Shown piece by piece: positions 48,615 through 56,498 of a stretch of 64,000 nucleotides of DNA (the stretch's first letter is position 1; each line of letters starts with the position of its first letter). Source of the DNA: Serratia nematodiphila DZ0503SBS1 (GTDB taxonomy: Bacteria; Pseudomonadota; Gammaproteobacteria; Enterobacterales; Enterobacteriaceae); assembly GCF_000738675.1 (NCBI RefSeq), contig NZ_JPUX01000001.1, positions 4,154,001 through 4,218,000 on the forward strand, in the 5' to 3' direction. The translations under genes and the position numbers were made by a program. The notes under the pieces are model-generated. The model was given only the letters and a program-made list of their open reading frames with translations. It was not told the DNA's origin and did no database searches.

Positions 48615-50144
48615 ATGGCAGAAAGTAATGCGGCAATTCAATCGGCTGCGATTATCGGCGCGGGAACGATGGGCAGAGGCATCGCTTATCTTTTCGCGCA
48701 AAAAGGCATTCCCACGATGCTTTATAATCGCAACGGCAATACCCTCAATCAAGCTCGCGAATATATCGCGCAAGACCTGAATAAGAAAGTCGAACAGGGC
48801 AAGATCGCGCTGCGGGATAAAGACGCGGTGCTGGCCAATCTGATGTTCACTTCCGTGTTTGAGGCCATCGCCGACAGCGAGCTGGTGATAGAAACCATCG
48901 CCGAGCAAGAACAAACCAAACTTGAGGTGCTGGCGGCCATCGCCGCAGTGGTCAAGCCCGACACGCTGATCGCCACCAATACCTCCTCACTGTCGCTCAA
49001 CAAGCTGGCAACGGCGGTAACGCACAGCGAACGCTTTATCGGTTTGCATTTTTTCAACCCCGCGCCGCTGATGAAGCTGATTGAAATCATTCCGGCCTAC
49101 TTTACCGCGCACGCCACCACGGAACGCTGCCGCCAACTGGTGGCGGCGTTGGGGAAACGCGATGTCGTCTGCCAGGCCACGCCGGGGTTCATCGTCAATC
49201 GCATGGCCCGCCCCTACTACCTGGAAGGGTTCCGCCTGTTGGAAGAACATGTGGCGCGCGCGGCGCAGATCGACCGCGCCCTCAAAGCCGGCGGGCGCTT
49301 CCGCATGGGGCCGCTCGAGCTGACCGATTTTATCGGCCAAGACATCAACTATCAGGTCAGCCGGCAAATCTGGCAGGACATGCAATACGACCCGCGCTAT
49401 ACCCCTGGTCATCTGCAGCGTTCACTGGTCGATGCCGGTCTGTTGGGGAAAAAGAACGGCCGCTCCTATTTTGCCGCCGAAGAAACCGCCCCGCCGGTGA
49501 CGGCCGCCAACAATGCAGACGTCGAGACGCTGCGCGTTTACGGCGAGCATCCTTTTTTTACCCTGTTGCAGCAGCGAGCCGCGCTTCAGTGGCCACAGCT
49601 GCGCGTGGAACAACGGCCGGCATTACCGGGGCTGGGAGCGGCCGTCCAGATCAATGACGCTTTCACCGTCAGCATCACCGATGGCCGCACGGCGAGCCAA
49701 CTGGCCGAGCAGACGGCAGCGGATGCCTTTGTGGTCGATCTCGCCCTGAACTACGCCGACACCACGTATCTGGTGGCGGCGCACAGCCGCCACGCTTCTG
49801 CGGCCAATAAGGCGCTGTTTTTACGCCTGCTGCACACGGCAATCCCTCAGGTTGAATTTATCAAGGACTCTCCGGCGCTTATCGTCGCCCGCGTCCTCAG
49901 CAGCCTGATCAATGAGTCGGTGATCATGGTGGAAAGCGGCGTCTGCAGCCGGGAAGACATCGATGTCGCCGCCGTCGCGGGCGTTAACTACGCCGGCGGC
50001 ATTTTCGACTGGCTCGGCAAACTGGGGGAGAAAAACGTCAGGACGACGCTGAGCAATCTGGCGCAGCTGCTGCACGCGGCGCGCTATGCGCCGCATTACA
50101 CCCTTCTGCACGCCGCGCAACCGGCGCTGACGACCACGCCTTAA
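48615..50144 (+). CDS. 3-hydroxyacyl-CoA dehydrogenase (PaaH-like)
   Basis: A 509-residue protein with N-terminal NAD-binding motif IIGAGTMGRGIAYLFAQKG (13-31), the active-site block GLHFFNPAPLMKLIEIIP and two C-terminal helical domains, the layout of PaaH/long FadB-type dehydrogenases without a hydratase domain. It interconverts 3-hydroxyacyl-CoA and 3-oxoacyl-CoA. First gene of the operon divergent from the luxR-type gene. No paa genes accompany it, so phenylacetate catabolism is unlikely. Confidence 0.9.
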   Translation: MAESNAAIQSAAIIGAGTMGRGIAYLFAQKGIPTMLYNRNGNTLNQAREYIAQDLNKKVEQGKIALRDKDAVLANLMFTSVFEAIADSELVIETIAEQEQTKLEVLAAIAAVVKPDTLIATNTSSLSLNKLATAVTHSERFIGLHFFNPAPLMKLIEIIPAYFTAHATTERCRQLVAALGKRDVVCQATPGFIVNRMARPYYLEGFRLLEEHVARAAQIDRALKAGGRFRMGPLELTDFIGQDINYQVSRQIWQDMQYDPRYTPGHLQRSLVDAGLLGKKNGRSYFAAEETAPPVTAANNADVETLRVYGEHPFFTLLQQRAALQWPQLRVEQRPALPGLGAAVQINDAFTVSITDGRTASQLAEQTAADAFVVDLALNYADTTYLVAAHSRHASAANKALFLRLLHTAIPQVEFIKDSPALIVARVLSSLINESVIMVESGVCSREDIDVAAVAGVNYAGGIFDWLGKLGEKNVRTTLSNLAQLLHAARYAPHYTLLHAAQPALTTTP

Positions 50145-50153
50145 GGATCCATG

Positions 50154-51365
50154 ATGAGCATTAAAGATGACGGCGTTTATCTGATCGACGGCACGCGCAC
50201 GGCGATCGGCGCCTATGGCGGCAGCCTGGCGCATACCCGCCCCGACGACATGGCGGCGACGATCATTCGCGGCCTGCTGCAGCGCCATCCGGCGGCGGAA
50301 GCCGATCTGGACGAAGTGGTCCTGGGCTGCGCCAACCAGTCCGGCGAAGACAACCGCAACGTCGCCCGCATGGCGGCGCTGCTTTCCGGGTTGGATCCGT
50401 CGGTGCCTGCCATCACCCTCAACCGCCTTTGCGCCTCCGGGTTGGATGCGGTGATCTACGCCGCGGCGAAAATCCGCAGCGGCCTCAGCGAACTGATTCT
50501 GGCCGGCGGTGTGGAAAGCATGAGCCGCGCGCCCTATGTGCTGAGCAAAGGCGAAACGCCGTTCGACAAAGGCGTGAAGCTGTACGACACCACGCTGGGG
50601 TGGCGCTTTGTCAACCCGCGGCTGGCGGAGCGCTACGGCAGCGATCCGCTGGGCATCACGGCGGAAAACGTAGCCCAACGGCAACATATCTCACGCGAGG
50701 AACAGGACCTGTTCGCGCTGGCCTCGCAGCAGAAGGCCCGCCGGGCGATCGAAAGCGGCCGGCTGGCGCGGGAAATCACGCCCGTGGACGTGCCGGCCGA
50801 TCGTAAAACGACCCGCACATTCGCGCAGGATGAATTTCCCCGGCTCAGCACGCTGCAACAGCTACAGGCGCTGAAACCGGCGTTCTCCGCCGGCGGTTCG
50901 GTCACGGCAGGCAACGCTTCCGGCATCAACGACGGCGCCGCCGCGCTGCTATTGGCTTCCGGTCGCTACGTGAAGCGCCAGGGGTGGCAACCGCTGGCGG
51001 AGATCGGCGACAGCGCGGCCGCCGGCGTGGAACCGGCGCTGATGGGGCTGGGGCCGATCGCCTCCACCGAGCGCTTGCTGCAGCGCGGCGGCTTCACCTT
51101 GAACGACTTCGACATCATCGAGATTAACGAAGCGTTCGCCTCACAGGTTCTGGCGGCGCTGAAACACTGGCGTATCGGCGCCAACGACGCGCGGGTCAAC
51201 CCAAACGGCGGCGCCATCGCACTCGGTCATCCGCTGGGGATGTCCGGCGCGCGTCTGGTGCTGTCGGCAGCGCTGGAATTACGCGACCAACAGGCGAACA
51301 ACGCATTGGTGACGATGTGCGTCGGCGTCGGTCAGGGGCTGTCATTAAACCTTAAAGCCGTTTAA
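50154..51365 (+). CDS. Acetyl-CoA acyltransferase (thiolase, PaaJ-like)
   Basis: A 403-residue thiolase. The acylated Cys is in NRLCASGLDAV (C93), and GGAIALGHPLGMSGARL and CVGVGQG supply the other catalytic residues. It can form or cleave a 3-oxoacyl-CoA. AAGGA precedes the double ATG (50151/50154). It lies 9 bp after the dehydrogenase gene. In the biosynthetic direction, thiolase, dehydrogenase and the enoyl-CoA hydratase at the end of the operon would extend an acyl-CoA. Confidence 0.9.
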   Translation: MSIKDDGVYLIDGTRTAIGAYGGSLAHTRPDDMAATIIRGLLQRHPAAEADLDEVVLGCANQSGEDNRNVARMAALLSGLDPSVPAITLNRLCASGLDAVIYAAAKIRSGLSELILAGGVESMSRAPYVLSKGETPFDKGVKLYDTTLGWRFVNPRLAERYGSDPLGITAENVAQRQHISREEQDLFALASQQKARRAIESGRLAREITPVDVPADRKTTRTFAQDEFPRLSTLQQLQALKPAFSAGGSVTAGNASGINDGAAALLLASGRYVKRQGWQPLAEIGDSAAAGVEPALMGLGPIASTERLLQRGGFTLNDFDIIEINEAFASQVLAALKHWRIGANDARVNPNGGAIALGHPLGMSGARLVLSAALELRDQQANNALVTMCVGVGQGLSLNLKAV

Positions 51366-51380
51366 CACAAGGAACATACG

Positions 51381-52592
51381 ATGAGCGTACTGAACATTCT
51401 TGAAGAAAAGCTGGCGGAAACCAAAAAACAGGGGCGTTTTCGCGAGTTCCTCAACCTTGAACGCGGCGTGCAGGACAAACCCTGGGCCACCAGCCACGGC
51501 CATCACGGTGAGCGCCGTCTCAACGTCTGGTGCTCGAACGACTATCTGGCGATGAGCCACCACCCCAAAGTGCTGCTGGCCACCACCGATGCGGTTAATC
51601 GGGTCGGGCTGGGCACCTGCGGCGCCCGCAGCATTTCCGGCACCTCGGTCTACCACAGCGAGCTGGAAACGCTGCTGGCCAGCGCCTATGGCAAAGAGTC
51701 GGCGCTGCTGTTCACCACCGGTTTCGGCGCCAACGACGCCACCTTATCCACCCTGTGCGACGCCATTCCCGATCTGATCGTGTTCTCCGACGAGCTGAAT
51801 CACGCCTCGATGATTTACGGTATCCGCTACAGCAAAGCGGAGAAAAAAATCTTCCGCCACAACGATGTGGCACACCTCGCCGAGCTGCTGCAGGCCGCCG
51901 ATCCGGCGCGGCCAAAGCTGATCGCTTTCGAGTCGCTGTATTCCATGGACGGTGACTTCGCCCCCCTGGCGCAGATCGTGGCGCTGGCGGAGCAGTACCA
52001 GGCGCTGACCTATCTCGACGAGATCCACTCCGCCGGCGTCTATGGCGAACGGGGGCTGGGCTACGCCGAACAACTGGGCCTGCTGGATAAAATCACCATT
52101 ATTCAGGGCGGGTTCGGCAAATCTTACGGTGCGGCGGGCGGCTATATCGCCGCGCCCCGTTCGGTGGTGGAGGCGGTGCGCAGTTGGGCCCCGGCATTCG
52201 TCTTCAGCACCTCGTCGCCGGCGCCGGTGGTGGCCGCCGCGCTGGCCAGTTTTAAATACAACCTCGAGCATGACACCCAACGCAAACACCTGTTGGCGAT
52301 CGTCGATCACCTGAAAACCGGCCTGCGCGCCGCCGGCATCCCTCTGGTGTCGGCGGACAGCCATATCCTGCCGCTGCTGGTCGGCGATCCGCACCGCAAC
52401 AAACACATCAGTAAAGTGCTGCTCGATGAACACGATATTTACGTGCAACCGGTCAATGCACCGACGGTGCCCGCAGGCAGCGAGCGGCTGCGGGTGACGC
52501 CGACCTCGGCGCACTCCCATGCCGACGTGGAGACCTTCCTGGCGGCGCTGGGACGAGTCTGGGCGGCGAACGATCTGCGGAGGGCGGGATGA
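51381..52592 (+). CDS. 5-aminolevulinate synthase-like PLP enzyme (alpha-oxoamine synthase)
   Basis: A 403-residue fold-type I PLP enzyme that follows alphaproteobacterial ALAS along its length: NDYLAMSHHPKVL, DELNHASMIYGIRYS (H142), AFESLYSMDGDFAP, DEIHSAGVYGERG (D213, H216), PLP lysine K247 in GGFGKSYGAAGGY, and IYVQPVNAPTVPAGSERLR. Such enzymes condense an amino acid with an acyl-CoA and lose CO2, giving an aminoketone. The ALAS glycine-pocket Thr (GGTRNISGT) is Ala here (CGARSISGT, A82). Enterobacteria make heme by the C5 route, so this is not a heme enzyme. KBL, BioF and CqsA are more distant relatives. Confidence 0.88.
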   Translation: MSVLNILEEKLAETKKQGRFREFLNLERGVQDKPWATSHGHHGERRLNVWCSNDYLAMSHHPKVLLATTDAVNRVGLGTCGARSISGTSVYHSELETLLASAYGKESALLFTTGFGANDATLSTLCDAIPDLIVFSDELNHASMIYGIRYSKAEKKIFRHNDVAHLAELLQAADPARPKLIAFESLYSMDGDFAPLAQIVALAEQYQALTYLDEIHSAGVYGERGLGYAEQLGLLDKITIIQGGFGKSYGAAGGYIAAPRSVVEAVRSWAPAFVFSTSSPAPVVAAALASFKYNLEHDTQRKHLLAIVDHLKTGLRAAGIPLVSADSHILPLLVGDPHRNKHISKVLLDEHDIYVQPVNAPTVPAGSERLRVTPTSAHSHADVETFLAALGRVWAANDLRRAG

Positions 52593-53761
52593 AGTTAGCG
52601 GATTATAACGGCCATCTGATCACGCTCTGTCTGATGGCGACCGGCACGTTCGCCATCGGCACCGACGCCTTTATCGTCGCCGGCGTGCTCAGCGACATTT
52701 CCGATACCTTTGCCGTCAGCCCCGCGCAAGCGGGGCAGTTGATATCGGTATTCGCGCTGGCTTATATGCTGTTCGCCCCTCTCACCGCCTGGCTGCTGGG
52801 CAACGTCAACCGCAAGCATATCCTGCAGTTGGCGCTGGTGCTGTTCATCGCCGGCAACCTGGCCTGCGCCTGGGCCACCAGCTACCTGCAGATCTCGTTC
52901 GGCAGAGTGCTGGCGGCATTGGGGGCGGCTTGTTACACGCCGCAGGCCGCCGCCGCCGCGGTGGGGCTGGTGGCGGAAAAACGCCGCGGTCTGGCCATTT
53001 CCATCGTCTATGGGGGCATGACGTTGGCTATTGCGCTCGGTATTCCGTTCGGCACCTTTCTCGCCAAACTGATCGGCTGGCGTGAAATTTTCCTGTTCAT
53101 CGCCCTGCTGGGGGCAATTGCGCTGCTGGGCCTGTCGCTGGCGCTGCGGGCCATTGCGCCACCGGGCAAGCATTCGCTGAAAGAGCGGCTCGCCCCGCTG
53201 AAACAAAAGGCGGTGCTGACCACGCTACTGATCACCTTTTTTGCCGTTTGTTCGGAACACATCGTCTATAGCTACGTCAGCGTGTTGCTGAAAAACACCC
53301 AGTTCGGCCCGCAGGCGATCCTGCCCCTCGCGCTGCTGGTATTCGGCATTGGCGCGGTGATCGGCAATTTTGCCTCCGGCGCGTTAACCGATGCCCTCGG
53401 CAGCAAGTTCGTGCTGCTGTTTTCCGTGGCGATCCAGACGCTGTCCCTGTTTCTGCTGGCCTTCTATGTCACTTCCCCCTGGTGGGTACTGGCCATCTTT
53501 CTGGTCTGGGGTATTACCGGCTGGATGTATCTGGTGCCGATCCAGCATCACCTGTTGTCGCTATCGAAACGCTTTGGCGCGCTGACCGTATCGCTCAACA
53601 GCTCGGTGCTGTACGCCGGCATCGCGGCGGGCGGCATGCTGGGCGGCCTGGCGCTCTACGCGCTGCCGGCCTATTACCTGCCGCTGTTTTCGCTGCCGCT
53701 CGGCGCCATCGCCCTGCTGCTGACGCTGCTGTTTTTCCGGGGAGAGACCAGCAATGAGTGA
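52589..53761 (+). CDS. MFS exporter (DHA1 type)
   Basis: A 390-residue twelve-helix transporter. TGTFAIGTDAFIVAGVLSDIS in helix 1 and the conserved region between helices 2 and 3 fit the AraJ/drug:H+ antiporter 1 group. The start overlaps the ALAS-like stop (ATGA) and its own stop overlaps the hydratase by 8 bp. The overlap with biosynthetic genes suggests it exports their product. Confidence 0.88.
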   Translation: MKLADYNGHLITLCLMATGTFAIGTDAFIVAGVLSDISDTFAVSPAQAGQLISVFALAYMLFAPLTAWLLGNVNRKHILQLALVLFIAGNLACAWATSYLQISFGRVLAALGAACYTPQAAAAAVGLVAEKRRGLAISIVYGGMTLAIALGIPFGTFLAKLIGWREIFLFIALLGAIALLGLSLALRAIAPPGKHSLKERLAPLKQKAVLTTLLITFFAVCSEHIVYSYVSVLLKNTQFGPQAILPLALLVFGIGAVIGNFASGALTDALGSKFVLLFSVAIQTLSLFLLAFYVTSPWWVLAIFLVWGITGWMYLVPIQHHLLSLSKRFGALTVSLNSSVLYAGIAAGGMLGGLALYALPAYYLPLFSLPLGAIALLLTLLFFRGETSNE

Positions 53762-54473
53762 ATCACCGCCGGTGCTTTACGAACGCCATGGCGAGCAGGT
53801 TGCGGTCATCACCCTCAATCGGCCGGAAAAAAAGAACGCCATCAACCTGCAGATGGCCGAGCTGATCCGCACCTACCTGCGGCAGGCAGATAACGATGAC
53901 TCGGTGCGAGCGATCGTCCTGGCCGGTCAACCGGCGGTATTTTCCGCCGGCATGGATATCAACGCCTTTCATCAGGGTGAACTGCCCATCGTCACGCCGG
54001 AGGGGTTTGGCGGGCTGATCCATGCACAGATCGCCAAGGTGATCATCGCCGCCGTTGACGGCATCGCGTACGGGGGCGGATTTGAGCTGGCCCTGGCGTG
54101 CGATCTGATCGTCGCCGGCCAGAACGCACGCTTCAGCTTCCCCGAAACCGGGCTCGGGTTAGTCGCCGCACAAGGCGGGTGCGCGCGCTTGCCGGCGCGT
54201 ATTTCCCCCTATGTCGCGCTCGACTGGCTGCTGACCGGCAGAACCGTCGGCGCACAGGAAGCGTTGTCACACGGCGCCATTTCCCGCATCAGCGCAAGTT
54301 CGGCCCGGGAAGAAGCGTTGCGCATCGCCGAGCAGATCGCCGGAAAAGATCTTGCCGCCAGCCAGGCGGTTAAGGCCATCGTGCGTCAGGGGCTGGCGCG
54401 GCAAGAAGCCCCCTCATTCGATTTTCAACAAGGCCCGGTCGAGCGCCTGCGTCAGGCTGCCGCCCGTCGATAA
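53754..54473 (+). CDS. Enoyl-CoA hydratase/isomerase family protein
   Basis: A 239-residue crotonase-fold protein. Oxyanion-hole motifs are PAVFSAGMDINAF and VDGIAYGGGFELALACDLIVAG; the usual hydratase glutamate lies in FPETGLGLVAAQGG. It would interconvert enoyl-CoA and 3-hydroxyacyl-CoA, linking to the dehydrogenase at the head of the operon. GGAGA precedes the ATG within the end of the MFS gene. Confidence 0.9.
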   Translation: MSESPPVLYERHGEQVAVITLNRPEKKNAINLQMAELIRTYLRQADNDDSVRAIVLAGQPAVFSAGMDINAFHQGELPIVTPEGFGGLIHAQIAKVIIAAVDGIAYGGGFELALACDLIVAGQNARFSFPETGLGLVAAQGGCARLPARISPYVALDWLLTGRTVGAQEALSHGAISRISASSAREEALRIAEQIAGKDLAASQAVKAIVRQGLARQEAPSFDFQQGPVERLRQAAARR

Positions 54474-54596
54474 TGCCCCAGCCGGTTCGCCTGAACCGGC
54501 ATTTCCCGTTTGTCCTCCACCGCTCATTTTACACAGCCTGCCTGTCGGCGCTGGGCTACACTGCCGGTAGCCCTAATGCGCTGATAAGGAAAAACA

Positions 54597-55163
54597 ATGC
54601 GCCATTTACCTCTACAAACCCCCAGACTGATCCTGCGCCCGTTCACCGCCGACGATCTGCCCCACTTTACCGCCTACCGCAGCCACCCTGACGTGGCGCG
54701 CTATCAAAGCTGGAGCGACTACAGCGCCGCCGAGGCACAGGCCTTTTTCGCACAGCAACGGCAGCTCGAATTCAACCGTGACGACAGCTGGTTTCAACTG
54801 GCGGTCGAGCGCCGCGAGGACGGCGCGTTGCTGGGCGATGTCGCGGTGCATTTTTTCGATGAAGGGCGTCAGGCTGAACTGGGCGTGACCTTCGATCCGG
54901 TTCATCAACGGCAAGGACAAGCGCGCGAGGCGCTAAGCGCCGTCATCGCCCTGCTGTTCGGGCCGCTGGCGAAACACCGCATTACCGCCGTGGTGGACGC
55001 GCGTAATCTTCGCGCCGCCGCGTTGTTCAGTAAGCTGGGCTTTCGCCGTGAGGCCTGTTGGCGGCAAAACGTGTTTTTCAAAGGCGCATGGGGCGACGAA
55101 TTCGGTTTCGCCCTGCTGCAAAGTGAATGGCGGGAGAATGCAAAGCATGACGCTACTGAATAA
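54597..55163 (+). CDS. GNAT family acetyltransferase (RimJ/RimL type)
   Basis: A 188-residue protein with the RimJ-type opening LPLQTPRLILRPFTADDLPHFTAYR, an acetyl-CoA region HQRQGQAREALSAVIALLFG and VVDARNLRAAALFSKLGFRREA. AAGGA upstream. The next gene begins 17 bp before its stop, so the pair is probably co-translated. Substrate unknown. Confidence 0.9.
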   Translation: MRHLPLQTPRLILRPFTADDLPHFTAYRSHPDVARYQSWSDYSAAEAQAFFAQQRQLEFNRDDSWFQLAVERREDGALLGDVAVHFFDEGRQAELGVTFDPVHQRQGQAREALSAVIALLFGPLAKHRITAVVDARNLRAAALFSKLGFRREACWRQNVFFKGAWGDEFGFALLQSEWRENAKHDATE

Positions 55164-55707
55164 ATACCTTGGGCAATACCAGTTCTCGGAACGGCATGCC
55201 ATCGCCATCGCCGCACCGCAGGCGCGGATCCTGGAGGCCGTGGCCGCTTATGATCCCAGGCACGATCGCTTTTTCCGCAGCATGATAGCGCTACGCGAAT
55301 TGCCCGCGCGCCTGATGCCACGCAATAAACCCAGCCCGCCGCCGTTTGGCCTACATAACTTTTGCCTGCTTGAGCAGGATGAAAGCGCGTTGGTCTATGG
55401 CCTGATCGGCCGATTTTGGCAGGCTGAATACGGCCTGGAGCAGGTCGCCAACGGGGCGGGGTTTCTGGCCTTCGCGCAGCCCGGCGTCGCCAAACTGGCG
55501 CTGGGTTATGTCGTGAGCCCCTCCGAGGGTGGGCGCTGTCGTCTGGTGACGGAAACGCGCATCTTCTGCCCCGACGACGCCAGCCGGCGGCGGTTTACCC
55601 CCTATTGGTATGCGATTCGCCTGGTGAGCGGGTTGATACGGCGCCGTATGTTGCGCGCCATTAAAACCGCCAGCGAAAAGCAGACGGCGAATCATTCACC
55701 AGATTGA
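55147..55707 (+). CDS. Uncharacterised protein, possibly SRPBCC / DUF2867-like
   Basis: A 186-residue protein (MTLLNKYLGQYQFSERHAIAI...). The pattern of an early ILEAVAAYDP..DRFFRSMIALRELPARL, then GRFWQ and FAQPGVAKLALGYVVSP, recalls ligand-binding START-like proteins, but I am not certain. An ATG at 55138 is too close to GGGAG; 55147 is better spaced. It overlaps the acetyltransferase by 17 bp. Confidence 0.75.
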   Translation: MTLLNKYLGQYQFSERHAIAIAAPQARILEAVAAYDPRHDRFFRSMIALRELPARLMPRNKPSPPPFGLHNFCLLEQDESALVYGLIGRFWQAEYGLEQVANGAGFLAFAQPGVAKLALGYVVSPSEGGRCRLVTETRIFCPDDASRRRFTPYWYAIRLVSGLIRRRMLRAIKTASEKQTANHSPD

Positions 55708-55727
55708 TTAATTTAAGAGCATTCTTA

Positions 55728-55746
55728 GAGAATGAAAATCATTATC
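55728..55746 (+). promoter_or_regulatory. Fur box
   Basis: GAGAATGAAAATCATTATC matches the 19-bp Fur consensus (GATAATGATAATCATTATC) at 17 positions. No protein gene starts just downstream on either strand. Confidence 0.8.
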
Positions 55747-55747
55747 A

Positions 55748-55815
55748 GCCTACTTTTTAATCACAACAAGATAGTGTTGAGAAGCCATTGACCCCGCCCC
55801 CTGCGGGGATTTTTT
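55748..55815 (+). ncRNA. Candidate Fur-regulated small RNA
   Basis: A Fur box overlaps the expected promoter position (CATTAT -10-like at 55740-55745), and a plus-strand terminator ends about 70 nt later, the layout of ryhB-type genes. The sequence lacks the RyhB core. A good -35 is not visible, so the start is a guess. The terminator could instead serve the upstream gene. Confidence 0.4.
55792..55815 (+). terminator. Rho-independent terminator, plus strand
   Basis: CCCCGC-CCCCT-GCGGGG hairpin followed by ATTTTTTC. The T-run is only on the plus strand, so it does not serve the minus-strand gene at 55819. Confidence 0.9.
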
Positions 55816-55818
55816 CGC

Positions 55819-56121
55819 CTATTTATCGCCTGTTTCAGGGAACGCCTGCATAAACAGGAAGGTGCAAGGCTTGCGCTGATACTGATTGATCTGCGGCACC
55901 AGCCGGGTGAAATGCTCGGTCTGGCAATGCACTTCGAGAGCCGCGCGATCCGGCCAGCTTTCGATAAAAATAAAGTGCCCGGGATCCTGCTGGTCGATGC
56001 ACAGTTCATAACTGATGCACAGCGGCTCCTGCCGGGTTTTCTCCACCAGCTCGCGATACCACGGCATAACGGTGTCAATGTGTTCCGGGTGGATAAAATC
56101 TTCAGCGATGACCTTCAGCAT
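55819..56121 (-). CDS. Quinol monooxygenase-like protein (YgiN/ABM family)
   Basis: A 100-residue ferredoxin-like alpha/beta protein of the antibiotic biosynthesis monooxygenase family: MLKVIAEDFIHPEHIDTVMPWYRELVEKTRQEPLCISYEL and FIESWPDRAALEVHCQTEHF (with the conserved His). Small dimers of this type act on quinols or protect against quinone stress. CAGGAGCG lies before the ATG. A single-gene unit. Confidence 0.87.
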   Translation of the reverse strand: MLKVIAEDFIHPEHIDTVMPWYRELVEKTRQEPLCISYELCIDQQDPGHFIFIESWPDRAALEVHCQTEHFTRLVPQINQYQRKPCTFLFMQAFPETGDK

Positions 56122-56498
56122 GTTGCGCTCCTGCGTTCTGTTGTGCCGTGCTTCACCTTATCGCCCTCCCTCGCGAGATGAAAGCGCCACTCTCCAGTGT
56201 CTGTCATCGGGTTCCCAATTCGGTGATAGCGCACACAGATCTCGATCAAAGCGCTTGAACGCGCCCTGGCCCTGTGTGAACGTCTGATTAACAAAAAAGC
56301 AACACACCATTCACCATGGTGATGTCTGCATCAATCTGCCGACCCGATACGCGGCATTTTTTTCACCCCCAAAGGCCTGACCATTAGACCTTTGAGGTTT
56401 GCGAAAAAAGTCCGCTGTTACCGTCGTGTTGAGGGCAACGGCGCCAGGACGGTCCTTATGACCGACGCTTGTCATTCTCAGAAGAGAGGTTACCGCCA
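56122..56498. other. Intergenic region, no gene seen
   Basis: About 375 bp between the divergent YgiN-like and MFS genes. It contains a CACCAT-TCACC-ATGGTG hairpin at 56305-56321. No ORF is convincing; promoters of both genes must lie here. Confidence 0.5.

Noticed and set aside
51381..52592. Calling the PLP enzyme CqsA, KBL or BioF
   Set aside because: Motifs around the lysine (GKSYGAAGGY) and SMDGDFAP follow ALAS more closely than those families.
55748..55815. Identification of the candidate small RNA as RyhB
   Set aside because: The conserved RyhB core (GACATTGCTCACATTGC) is not present.
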